Shown piece after piece: positions 1-10,957 of a DNA stretch of 64,000 nt. The first letter of the stretch is position 1, and each line of letters opens with the position of its first letter. The DNA lies in the NCBI GenBank assembly GCA_021527695.1, contig JAKFAO010000010.1, positions 930,001 through 994,000 of the forward strand. Reading direction: 5' to 3'. The notes under the pieces are model-generated. The model saw only the letters and a program-made list of their open reading frames with translations. It was not told where the DNA came from and did not search any database. The stretch comes from Naematelia aurantialba (lineage: Eukaryota; Basidiomycota; Tremellomycetes; Tremellales; Naemateliaceae). The translations under genes and the position numbers were made by a program.

Positions 1-271
1 GATGGCGCTGCGTTCAAGGAAGAGAGCTTGAGAGTGCGCAAAGTAAGAGGCTGTTGGGAGAGTTGGAGATGGAATCTGTAGATTGCCGGCTGTGCTTGAC
101 CGGCGTTTCAGGGCGCGGCAACGGTTCGTCATTCCTCGTCCTAGTCACAGTTTACCAAGTTTACCTTGCACTGCACGTCGAGATGGGTGCTTCCGTCAGC
201 AACAAATCTACAAGGCTACTGGGCTAAAACGCAGAGCACCACGTCAGTCGTGCAAGGGCCGACGAGGCGCC
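1..271. other. Upstream region of TBC gene
   Basis: I see no coding region here. The sequence before the first plausible ATG at 272 probably holds the promoter and 5' leader of the TBC-domain gene. A longer in-frame ATG at 83 exists, but the extra 63 residues are basic and low in order and look like a translated leader. Confidence 0.4.
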
Positions 272-2604
272 ATGGCGTCTACGTCTCTGCGGAACCGCAG
301 CTCGGCCAAATCTCAGCCTCCGTCGACGCCGCCGACGCCGACATCAGGGGACGGTGGGCCGAGCTGGCTGGAGAGAAGGGAGACGCTGGTTGAGATGGCG
401 ATAGACCATGAGGATGTCGAGTCGCTCAGAAAGCTGTCGGCGCTCCCAGGGGGATTTGGCAGCAACGATATGCGCAAACGAGCTTGGTTCGTCGCCCCTC
501 TAGTTGCGTACATACGACGTGTTGTGCTCATGTTTCAGGCTGGTACTCCTGCATACTCGACACTACTTTCCAGATCCGACTCCGAAAGCAGATCCGGATG
601 AAGATACAGATCCAGGTGACCATTCGGAAGCTGGTCCATCCCCCACGGAGCCGCCGATAGATGGATCGCCAGACCAAGAGGATACAAATTCGTCGGACGG
701 GAAGGAAGGTGCAAAGGAAGAAGAGGGAGACGGAGAGATTGCCGAGCCATCCCATCACCCTGACGAGGGCCAAGTCCTCCTTGACACCAGACGGTCCTTC
801 GTCTCTTACCCCAGAGGTGAGGGAAGCTCGTGATATGCTGGTGTTGATTTTCAGGCCTCCCGAAGGAAAGCAAGGTGGCTATGCAGGCTGATCTGCAGGA
901 TCTTATCGTCGGAGTGTTGAGGAACTTTCCTAAATTGAGCTATTTCCAGGTGAGACGAGCCTTCGCACACTTCATACATCCAGTACCACCCGCACCCAAT
1001 TCCCGCCTTCCTGAGACTGCATCTTCTACAACCACTACAACTGTTAAAATTACCCGGCAGCGAGCTCATCGGAAGTAGGGGTACCACGACATCATGTCTG
1101 TGCTTTACCTGACTTTTATTCCTCCCAAACCACGGCTCGTGCCCAGATCACGGACAGCTTCAAGTGGCGAACTCGCGAAATCGCGCTCGGGATCCCCTCA
1201 CACACCTCCAAATCGGCCGCCGACGCCGCTCACCCCCCCACCTACCGACGAGAAGCCAGCACCGGTCGATGAGAAGCAGTTTGAGCTTGAGACGAGCGAA
1301 GTGCTGGATCCGCCTGCCTCTTCTACGGAACAGCCGGACCGTACTGTGTCCGTCTTGGAGGACGCTTCTCGGGATACCCCCGATTGGATCTTACTGCGCC
1401 ACTGTGCCGAGGTCGTCAGCCTCTGTCGGGTCAGAGACGCCATGGCAAAAGGCATGGAGCCGATGATGGCTTTGCTGCGGTATGTACGCTACTCGACACG
1501 CACATGTATCTGAACGGAGGAATAGGATCCTGAAACGTCTGCTCCGAGCGGCCGATCCGCAGTTGTCCAAGTTTTCAGCTATGATATCGCCAGTACCGAC
1601 GCTGCCGTTCTTTGCGCTGTCCTGGATCTTGTGTCTCTTCTCGCACGACATTGATACCCTCGAGCCGGTGCAGAGGATGTTTGATTACCTGCTCGCTCGG
1701 AATCCCGTCTCGGCCATCTACCTCGCCGTTGCTGTGAGTCGTTGTACACCCTGCTTCGTTATCGATTCTGCCTGCGCAATTCTGTCATTCTACTCGTTTA
1801 TCAACATCTCCCATGCTCGCAGCAGCTGAATGACATACCCAGATCCTGATAGCGAAAAAGCCTCAAATGTACGAGCTGGCGGCCAAGCTCGGTGAAGAGG
1901 CGCAGGACGATCCGACTCTGCTGCACCCCCTCTTCTCGCGTCTTCCCCCTCTGTATCCCGATACACCCGGCGAGCCGACAGACCTGTCCATCGAGGAGAC
2001 GGCCGACCAGACCAGTGATCTGGTCAACCTGGATGATGCGCCGAACCCTTACAAGCCGATCCCGCTTAGCCAGCTATTTGAGATTGCCGATCGATTGATG
2101 CTCCAGCATCCATGGGATGGGGACACGATTCGCGGTAGGGAGCTTCTAGGCGACGGCTGTACAGTCTGCACCTATGCTGCTGAAGATAAAGTCCACTTGG
2201 GCGGCAAGTGGTCCTTGGCGGAAGCCATGGCGATGCTGGATGAAGAGGTGGTCAAGCCCGGCGCAATGATCGTTGACGAGGACGAAGAGGAAGAGGCTGT
2301 GAAGGAGGACGAGGCAAAGGGCAGAAAGAACCGGCCGGTACGGGCTAGGAGATGGAGCATCCGAGTACCGCGGGACAAGAAGGGTACCGTACTGGCATTG
2401 GGAATCGTCGTTGTCGGTGTTGGGATTGCGGTGTTTGCTGGCCGAGCTGGAGGGCGCCATGCAGATTGGGCGAGGTGGTGGTCTGTCGTGCTGAGGAGCT
2501 GGGTGAGCACGCAGGCCAGCACGCATACTTTGAAAGAGACGGTTGTAGCGTACGGCAGGGTGTTGAGACATGTTGCGCAGAGTCTGCTCGACCCGCGCCT
2601 GTAG
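272..2604 (+). CDS. TBC-domain Rab GTPase-activating protein, TBC1D20/Gyp8 type, tail-anchored
   Basis: Six exons (about 272-486, 539-816, 855-949, 1079-1479, 1526-1733, 1843-2604) give a 652-residue product in one frame. The TBC domain shows the DMRKRAW start block, the finger block DTRRSF..YPRGLP, then LSYFQGYHDIMSVLYL, and later FALSWILCLFSHDI, all as in the TBC1D20/Gyp8 branch. An acidic insert (about 110-170) separates the first blocks, and a Ser/Pro-rich insert interrupts the middle of the domain. Near the C terminus, after a basic stretch, lies a hydrophobic segment (TVLALGIVVVGVGIAVFAG) that fits the tail anchor of TBC1D20, which acts on Rab1-type GTPases at the ER/Golgi. The arginine finger is expected just before the YPRG/LPK region; I have not assigned it. 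One intron is only 38 nt. Start chosen at 272 because upstream codons are not conserved-looking. Confidence 0.85.
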
Positions 2605-2664
2605 CTTGGCATATGCATATGGGTTCAGTGTCTCCTTGGCATATGCATATGGGTTCAGTGTCTC
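2605..2664. repeat. 30-bp tandem duplication directly after the TBC stop codon
   Basis: Two identical 30-bp copies (2605-2634 and 2635-2664) start one base after the TAG. Each contains the self-complementary core CATATGCATATG. The duplication lies in the 3' UTR of the TBC gene. Confidence 0.9.
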
Positions 2665-3104
2665 GCCGTTCCAATCCGTATCATCCAGCTGGCATACTCG
2701 TACAGGAAAGGGGGCTATTCGTAAGCCGACTACTTCTAGACTGCGATAACCTCGTGCCTGTGAGGTGTGCGTGGCTTTTTGCGAGTACCCAAGTATGGGG
2801 ACCCGCACCGATTGCCGACTCATTTACTGCTCGTTGATAAGCACGTTCAGGGCAATCCTACGCCGCCCTACGGCCCACAGTGGACCGTGCGTGCGTCTGC
2901 CTCGTCCCTGCTCCCTTGCTCCCTTGCTTTGCTTGCTTACCTGTCTGCGAGCTTGCGTGCTTGGCAAGCTTCCCTCCGTTCGGTCCAGTACTCCCTGCCA
3001 CTCTGGACTTGACCTCTCTCTCCGACTCCGATTAACCGCCTCACTCTAGCTGAACCCTCCCGCTCGGTCTTGCTTGTCACCTCTCATAGATCATCGCCAG
3101 CGAG
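2665..3104. other. Spacer: TBC 3' UTR and glycogen phosphorylase promoter
   Basis: No coding potential is seen. The last 200 bases are C/T-rich (CCTTGCTCCCTTGC and similar), as is usual for the leader of fungal genes, and lead to the ATG at 3105. Confidence 0.4.
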
Positions 3105-6100
3105 ATGAGTGCAGCGCCCAATGCACTCACCAAAGAGAACCTCGAGCAGGTCGCAAGAGGTCAGTAGTCGGGACATGCCGGTGGTGATAACTCGGCTGAC
3201 ACGGCGTCTTTCCTTGCTGCTGATACCTGCTGATCCTGGATCGTCTGGGTCTCCTCTCCCTTCCTCGTCCTTATCTCTTCCTCCTTCTCTCGTCCTCCTA
3301 CTGCTCACTTTCTCACCTCTCCTCTTGCTCTTCCTACACACACACACTTCTTCTCTTCTCTCACTCTTCTCCTCTCACATTTCTCGTCCTCTCACTTCTC
3401 TTCCTCTCGCTTCTCCCTCCTCACTTCTCTCTCCTCACTTTTCTCGTCCTCTCACTTTTCTCGCCCTCTCACTCCTCTCTCCTCACTCCTCTCCTCCGCT
3501 CACTTCTATTTCCCTCACCTTTCTCTTCCCTCACTCTTCCCTCACTTCTCTTCCTCACTTCTCTCTCCCCACTTCTCTCTTCCCCCCCCGCAACAGTCGA
3601 CTCGCCAATCGCCTCGACCCCGCCTTCCTCCCAGGGCCATCGGACGCCGAGTCTCCATCAGCCCGTACCTGCATCCCTGTCCCGTCGCTCGTCCTTCTCC
3701 ACCGGGCATGGTCAGTCGTACGGCCCGAACCATGATGTGGACACCTCCCAGATTGGCCAGCCTATCATCACGCCAAGGAAGGAACGGCCGTCCCACAAGC
3801 GCTCGCTGACTGGTGAGTCCCTCTCTTCCCCTCCCCCTACCTTACTCCCCTCTACCTAGGAGGTCATCGTGGCTGCTGCCTAGTCGCGCCGCGCCGTTGT
3901 TGACGAGGCGCCAGGATCCTACTTTCCCGCTCAACCCGGGGCCAAGGAAGAATGGCCGCTCGGCGATGAGGAGACCTGGCGCACCGCTATGAAGGCCGAA
4001 GAGGTCGATCCCGATGATGTACAAGGCGTTGCCAACACCATCGTTCGACATGTCAACACCACTTTAGGCAGGCATGTCCACAATGTAGACGCTGTTAGTC
4101 GTGTGCATCACAGTGTCCTGCCATCGCAGCTGATCTGTTGTTCTAGCTTGCAGCGTATCAAGCTACAGCTTTCTCGGTAAGGGATCAGCTGCTGAAGAGG
4201 TGGAACGAGACTCAGCTGTAAGCGACCCGCTATAACGTCTACCAAATAGAGCATCCGTTGATTCACCGATCAGCTATCACACCCGCCGCGCCCCAAAGAG
4301 GGTCTACTACTTCTCCATTGAATGGCTCATGGGTCGTACTCTCGACAATGCCGTCCTCAACTTGGGTATGCGCAACACTTACGAGACTGCATCGCGTAAA
4401 CTTGGTTTCAACTTTGAGGACCTTCTCGATGAAGAGAGGGATGCTGGGCTCGGAAACGGTGGTCTTGGTCGATTGGCTGCTTGTTACGTGCGCAACTTGC
4501 TGGTGTGTATTACGATAATGGTATCTGATGCGCACCAGATCGACAGTATCGCCACTCTAGGCTTGCCTGGATGGGGCTATGGTCTGCGATGTGAGCTGAC
4601 GTCTGCTGCCTGCGCAGAAGCCCAGCTGACATAGTTACAAGACCAGTACGGTATCTTCAAGCAGCTCTTGTCCAACAGTGGCGAGCAGCTCGAGGCGCCT
4701 GACCCGTGGCTGGAACGTGAAAGCGTACGTTGTGCTCCACCTAGTCTTGACCAAGGACCAAGTCGTATACTTACGGTCCAAGCCCTGGGAAATTCCGCGC
4801 ATTGACGTCAGCTACCCGATTCGATTCTATGGTCGCGTTGAGAACGTTGCCAACTCGGACAGAGCTGTCTGGTCGGGTGGCCAAGAGCTCCTCATGGTCG
4901 CATATGATACACCCATTGTGAGGAAACTTGATTGACTCGGGGCGTTATGCTGATCCGTTCAGCCCGGCTACGCGACGAAGAACTGTGCCAACATCCGTCT
5001 TTGGAAGGCAGTTCCCCAGTCCGGTTTCGACTTGAATTCTTTCAACGGTAAGTCCCAATGAACAAGTGTCGACCGAGCTCATCATCCTGCAGCCGGTAAC
5101 TACGAGGCCAGTGTACGGGCTAGCAGTGATGTCGGAAATATCGTGAGTACACTGTGTTGTAATCTGTCTTAGCTCAAACATTGCAGACCCAGGTCCTTTA
5201 CCCCAATGACAACATGTGGCAAGGCAAGGAGCTGCGTCTCAAGCAACAACTAGCGGTGAGTTCATGTAGCCGTGACTGTATCCCAGTACTACGCTGACCT
5301 CACCGCAGTGGGTCTCGGCAAGTCTACAGGATATTCTTCGGCGCTTTGTCAAACTTGATCTGCCTTTCACTTCTCTTCCGGACTATGTCTGCGTCCAGAG
5401 TAAGCTCCTTGATACGCCGAGATCTGTAGCTGACATGGGAAGTGAACGATACCCATCCCACGTTGGCCATTCCGGAATTGATGCGACTGTTGATCGACGA
5501 GGAAGGCTTGACGTACGCTGAGGCTTGGAAGATCACCACCAAGGTATTCGCCTATACTAAGTGCGTCGAGAGTCCTTACTGCTTTCCCAGCTGATCATCT
5601 TAGCCACACTGTCCTTCCCGAGGCCTTGGAGCGATGGGAGCTGGCTCTCTTTGAAAACCTCTTACCTCGTCACCTGCAACTCATCTACAAGATCAATTAG
5701 TAGGTCGATTGAGTGGCAGCACTGATAGTCAGTGAATTCCTCGGTCAAGTTGCCAACCGATGGCCCGTGAGTCTTACTCTTTGGAAATGATCGTGCTGAC
5801 GCCGGACTTCAGAATGACCTAGACCGCCTGCAGCGCATGTCCATCATCCAAGGTGGGTCGTATCCCTTCGCCCGGGCCGTGCTGACTTTGCACAGAGGGT
5901 CATCCTAAGTATGTGAGGATGGCCTATTTGGCCATTGTCGGATCATTCAAGGTCAACGGGTGAGTTGTTCTTCCTGCTTTCGAAGAGGTATGTTTCGCTC
6001 ATAGTGGATAGCGTGGCAGAACTACATTCGTAAGCTCAGCTTATGATGTGAGATGGTGCTAAATGCATCCAGTCAACTGCTCCAATCGACCATCTTCCGT

Positions 6101-7741
6101 GACTTTGTTGAGTTCAAGGGTCGAGACTTTTTCACAAACGTTAGTATAATTATGATGATATGGTCAACGACTGATAAACTCAGGTTACCAATGGAATCAC
6201 TCCTCGTCGGTGCGTAGCCATATAGAGGCTTGTCAGCCAAATTGATCTCTTCAGATGGCTTCTGCAGTGCAACCCCTCCCTTGCTGCTCTGGTCACGCAC
6301 ACCCTGGGGAGCGAGGCATGGTTGACCAACGCCAAGCTCCTTGACACCTTGAAGCCCATGGCGAACAACGAAAAGTTCCGAGAGGCGTTCCGTTCTATCA
6401 AGCAGGAGAATAAGCTCCGTGTGAGTATGACGAAACTGAGACAGAGGGTGTCTAAAGCTTGCAGCTCGCCGAGGTCTTGGAGAGCGAGCTTGGTATCTCC
6501 GTCAACCCGAACAGTATCTTTGCAGCCCAGATTAAGCGACTTCACGAGGTACGTGATTTTTCCGGGAAACATGACTGTCCATCCTACTGACTCGTTCTAG
6601 TACAAGAGGCAGACACTGAATATCTTCGCAATCGTTTATAGATACCTGTTGATTAAGAAGGCCACGCCGGAAGAGCGGAAGAAAATGACGCCATGGACTT
6701 TCATCTTTGCCGGCAAGGCAGCCCCAGGTGAGCGTGGTGTTCCCGTCCGAAGACCTTCAAGCTGACAAGATAGGCTACTATGTCGCCAAGCTTGTTATCC
6801 GCTTGATTGTCAACGTCAGCAAAGTCGTGGTACGTTGGCTCTCATCTGTACGAGACAAGTGCTAAGCAGTCCTCCAGAATGCGGACCCGGATATAGGAGA
6901 CCTGCTTCGGGTTGCCTTCATCCCCGATTACAGCGTGTCCATTGCCGAGGTGCTCATCCCTGCCGCCGACGTCAGTGTGCAGATCAGTACTGCTGGTACG
7001 GAGGCCTCGGGAACTGTAAGTTGGATCACCAGGAATTGGACTAAGCTGATGCCGTGCCAGTCTAATATGAAACTTGCTCTTTCTGGTACGCCCCTGTCAT
7101 CTCGTCACGTCGCCGACTGCTGATCGGACCAGGCGCTTTGCTTCTGGGTACAGTCGACGGTGCGAACATTGAAATTGCCGAGGATGCTGGCGAAGACCAG
7201 GTGAGCGTTTCGGCCGTTTGTCCGATTGCTCCTTCGACCTGACACACATAGTGCTTCATGTTCGGGCACTTGACTCCGGATGTCGCCAACGTGCGCTTCA
7301 GCAATAGTTACCAGCCTACGCCACTCGAGCAGAGGTCGCCCGAGCTTGCTGCAGCGTTCAAGCTCATTGAATCGGGCGCATTTGGCGAAGGCAGTATATA
7401 CGAAGCACTGTTAAGGACTGTTTACGAGCACGACCACTACCTGGTGAGTGGTGCCAAAAACTCATGCAGGGTTGCAGCTGAGCGCCGCAGGTGTCCAACG
7501 ACTTTGGCTCGTACCTCCAAGCTACGTCGCTGGTCGAGGAAGCTTGGGCAGACGAGACGGATTGGACGAAGAAGTCGATCATTACTGCCTTCTCGATGGC
7601 CGACTTTAGCAGTGACCGATCGGTGCAGGACTATGCCGATGGAATCTGGGGCGTTGAAGCGGGTGAGTGCTGCGGGCATGGTACCGAGAATCAAGACTGA
7701 TGCGACTTGCAGAACGTGTTCCAGACGACCTGAAGTTCTAG
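3105..7741 (+). CDS. GPH1: Glycogen phosphorylase
   Basis: Multi-exon gene for glycogen phosphorylase, the PLP enzyme releasing glucose-1-phosphate from glycogen in the cytosol. Conserved blocks appear in order: [95 protein letters not shown], and [20 protein letters not shown], whose Lys (codon near 7070) is the PLP Schiff-base lysine. The N-terminal extension before the catalytic core has basic-Ser motifs ([14 protein letters not shown]) that could be kinase sites controlling activity, as in yeast Gph1; that is inference. About 20 introns are used. The first (3160-3596) is 437 nt and almost pure C/T, while most others are about 45-60 nt. One acceptor near 4644 was chosen to restore the RYQYGIF frame. 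The stop TAG is at 7739-7741. Confidence 0.95.
3235..3596 (+). repeat. Pyrimidine-rich imperfect repeat filling GPH1 intron 1
   Basis: Over 330 bases of the intron consist of variations on CTCACTTCTCTTCCT, ending in a run of C before the acceptor AG. Purines are nearly absent on the coding strand. Confidence 0.85.
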
Positions 7742-7967
7742 ACTCCCCGTGAATAAAGTAAGATGCTGTTGATAAGAGATGGGAATTGTTCCACACCCAG
7801 AATGGATATTATAGAGGATTCGTCGCCACGTGCCACGTGCCACGATTGCCTCCGATGACTCGCGTCTGTGACTGCTGAGAGACTTGAGCTACTGCCTTGA
7901 TCCACTGTGAGATTCAGCGTCGATCCTCTTTTGATTCGCGTGCACACCTTGCAGCTGTGTTGAGAGC

Positions 7968-10255
7968 ATGCCACCCAAAGGCAAGAAGACGAAAGCCGAG
8001 GAGGCTCTGGACTTTCTCTCGAACCTTGACAACCTGGACGCTCCCGATACGGGACCCGAGATATCAACGACTGCCAGTCCTGTACCGGCTGCTGCTGCTG
8101 CTACCACTACGTCGTCCGGTACTCCGCGGGCGTCGACAGACTCGCTCAGGCCCGGTGTGAAGTCTGGTACGCCCGTACCGGCACCGGCGGAGGAGGAGAC
8201 GGCAGAGGCTGCAAAGGCGCTGGCGTACCTCGAGGCGCAGATCAATACGAAACGCGCGCCTCTGACACGGACTGCGAGTCCTGCCCCTGCGTCTAGCACC
8301 AACGGCGGTGGAAACCCCAGCAACATCTATAACGAGGCGATCAATATCCCCTCCAACAGCTTGGACCCGACTCAGAACCAGAGCGGCATTGATATTGGCG
8401 TAGGAGGCGGTTGGGGAGGGGGAATTGGCGGCGGTTGGGGAATTGGCGGGGGAGGGGGCGGCTGGGGAGTGGGAGGCGGAGTGGGGGGCGGAGGCGGAAT
8501 AGGAGGGGGCAATGGGGGAGGCGGCGGGGGAGGAGGTGGCAATGACGAAGGGGGCGGGGGAGGAGGAGGAGGGGGAGGAGGGGGGTGGGGATCGTCTTGG
8601 TGGACAACAGCGACGTCGGCTATCCAGTCTGCTCAGAAAATAGCGGACCAGGGGTACAAACGCGTCCAAGCGACCGGAGGCGTAACGGGCAGCTTGGAGC
8701 AGCTGGGGGTGAAGGGCGTAGGAGTGGATCTTGGGAAGCTCAGGCAGGGGGCGGGAGAGCGGTTGGGGGGGATCGTCAAGGGTGTTGATTTGGAGAAACT
8801 GCGTGAGTTGGTGTACCTTGACTTTCTCGTGCGCCTGACTTTCTCGTGCGCTGGACTTTCTCGTGCGCTTGACTTTCTCGTGCGCTGGACTTTCTCGTGC
8901 GCTTGACTTTCTCGTGCGCTGGACTTCCTCGTGCGGACAATGTCCGCACCTTGGCAAGGCGCGGGACAGAAGAGAGGAAATTCAGACCGGAGCCAAGAGA
9001 GTCATAACTTAGAAACAACTCGACCGGACGCGCTAACGGAACAGGGCACGACCTCCTGAGCAACGCCACGACCACCCTCGCCACCATCCTGGATACGGTT
9101 GCGCCCCCGATCTCCGCACACGAGACGCTCGAGCTGTGGCTCACGCACCCCATGGTGGGCTACGGCGGCGTCGAGGGCGTGGTGTATCGCGCCTGGATGC
9201 GCATCCTCGAGCAGACAGAGAGCGGGGAGATGGTCGTTCTCTGGTCGCCTGACGACGGGGCCGGGGCCAGCGAGGACGTTGGGAGAAGTATCCGGCCGGT
9301 CGAGGGGTGGGAGGAAGCGTGGAAGGCGAGTGAGGCGGGAGTGCAGGCGGTTAGAGAGCGGGAGGAGAGGGATCCCAAGGGCCGAGGCAAGGCGAATGGT
9401 GTGTTGCGCTCTGGCTCGCTCTGGCTGTGCTCTGGCTCGCTCTGGCTGTGCTCTGCCCTCTACCCGCCAGCACCCCCAAACCTCGATGGATTGCACTAGC
9501 GTTCATGTCCCTACATTCTCGCAGCGACCACGCTTCCAGCATCTCCAGTCACCGTATTTCGCATCTCCCGTCACTGTGATTCGCATCTCCCGTCACTGTG
9601 TTTCGCATCTCCCATCACCGTGTTTCGCTCCGACCAACTCTCCGCACTCTCGCTGACTCGCGCAGCCCAACTCCCAGTCACCACCGTCCCCATCTTCCTG
9701 CACCTGCAGCCGGTGCTTGCGCCCCTCGGGTTCCCTGAACCGCCGATCCTGCTGGGCGCGGCGCACCCCGCGCCAGAACAGCCGCCGAACCACCTCTTCT
9801 TCCTCTTGCATCTCCAGGACCCGACGCACGCGTTGCGATTCACGACGGCCACGCAGCCGTGTCCGTCCGACTGGCTCGAGGTAGAGTACGAGCGCAGCGA
9901 CTGGGTCGAGGAGCGGCTGGTCGAGGTGTTGCGGACCGGCGTCGAGGTCTTGGCGCAGGACGTGAGTGCGGCGAGACCTGCCAATCATGACGTCCTTCCA
10001 TGCATCGAACGATACAATCACGTCAGGTCATCTCCGTTGTTGGGCGGGAGGGAGTCGTTATGTCGGGTGTTTCATCGACGCTGATGCACTTAGTACGTCG
10101 CTACGCGGATGGGACTCAAGCCGTCGACAGGGATGACTCGTCCCGCCTCGCCGTCTGCCGACAAGGCGGATGCGGGAGGGGCAGTGGCGGAGGAGCCGGG
10201 CGAGGGCGAGCAGGCGCCTGAGGCTGGCGAGGCTGGGAAGGGTACGGACGATTAG
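7968..10255 (+). CDS. MTC1-like protein (maintenance of telomere capping protein 1 family)
   Basis: Four exons (7968-8802, 9045-9398, 9666-9961, 10094-10255) join to 548 codons in frame. The start MPPKGKKTKAEEALDFLSNL and the later blocks APPISAHETLELWLTHPM, EGVVYRAWMRIL, VTTVPIFLHLQP and SDWLEVEYERSDWVEERL match the fungal Mtc1 (DUF5427) family as I remember it. Yeast Mtc1 is a cytosolic/COPI-vesicle-associated protein with a genetic link to telomere capping; its molecular role is unclear. Between about residues 140 and 210 lies a nearly pure Gly stretch with interspersed Trp (GGGWGGG units). The C-terminal exon is acidic (EEPGEGEQAPEAGEAG). An alternative extra exon at 10027-10060 was rejected because it leads to a different frame and an Arg/Gly tail. 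Introns 1 and 2 carry tandem repeats. Confidence 0.75.
8380..8592 (+). repeat. Gly-rich low-complexity coding repeat in the MTC1-like gene
   Basis: GGN-codon repeat, very G-rich on the coding strand (many GGGGG runs), coding for about 60 glycines with a few Trp, Ile, Val and Asn residues. Confidence 0.85.
8818..8936. repeat. 16-17 bp minisatellite in MTC1 intron 1
   Basis: Seven head-to-tail copies of GACTTTCTCGTGCGCTG-like units, with TT/TGG alternation giving a 34-bp higher-order period. All lie inside the intron at 8803-9044. Confidence 0.9.
9409..9450. repeat. 21-bp direct duplication in MTC1 intron 2
   Basis: Two identical copies (9409-9429, 9430-9450), each itself built from two CTCTGGCT half units, lie just after the donor site. 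Confidence 0.85.
9539..9626. repeat. 22-bp tandem repeat, four copies, in MTC1 intron 2
   Basis: Units begin at 9539, 9561, 9583 and 9605 with consensus GCATCTCCCGTCACTGTGTT plus TC and few mismatches. They lie in the same intron as the 21-bp duplication. Confidence 0.9.
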
Positions 10256-10957
10256 CGTGCCACCGTCGCCGTCGCCGAGATCCAGCGCACCCAGGAGCAC
10301 GCAGTGAGGACGAGTGAGGGTCAGGCGTGAAGAGGACGGTGTCAGAGGCGAGTCGGGGGAGGACGAGGAGGGAGAAGAGGGGCCCTACGTGATACCCCAC
10401 GCGCGACACGGCGCTGCGGTCGCGGCGGTGTCAGACGTGGTCGAGGGTCCCAGTTGTCGAGTCGCTTTCCGGGGTAACGCGGCTACATCGCCGCTTGTGG
10501 ATAGAGTATACCGGGGCCGGGTGCGGGCTCGGCTCGTTGGTGTGGATCTGTGTATGTATATGAATTATATGAATCCTTGGGTACACGACCTCGTCGTGTC
10601 GCGGAAGGTCTTGTGGTATCCTGTGGACATGGACAACCAGACAACAGCCAAATTGCATAAATCGACTCGCACTCGTACAAAAATTCGAGACGCAGGAAGG
10701 GAGAGCAACGGCCCGCTGGCCTTTGCCTGCCTGCACGCTCCCGACTGCTACCATACAAATCAACCCCTCGCGCCGACACTGACTCTGCCCTGCCATGCCT
10801 CCTACTCCCCCGTCTCGTTACCTGCTCTCTCGTGCTTTGCCCGTCCTTATCCCGCACGCAACGTATCCGATTGAAATGGAAATCCCGACGTCACGCCTCA
10901 CGGCCCACGCCGCGCGGCACGACACACCCCGAGACGCACACTGTGCGTACGGCACGC
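10256..10957. other. Convergent spacer between MTC1-like and ATO genes
   Basis: Some 700 bp hold the 3' ends of two converging genes. Open frames are present, but none shows a recognisable protein or a coherent exon pattern. I see nothing else. Confidence 0.4.

Noticed and set aside
8064..8957. Minus-strand 297-codon frame opposite the MTC1-like exon 1
   Set aside because: It reads through the Gly-rich repeat and intron minisatellite; only low-complexity peptide results.
10027..10093. Extra exon of the MTC1-like gene (VISVVGREGVVMSGVSS)
   Set aside because: Including it leads to an Arg/Gly-rich tail in another frame; the direct join of 9961 to 10094 gives DYVATRMGLK and an acidic C terminus, and keeps the frame.
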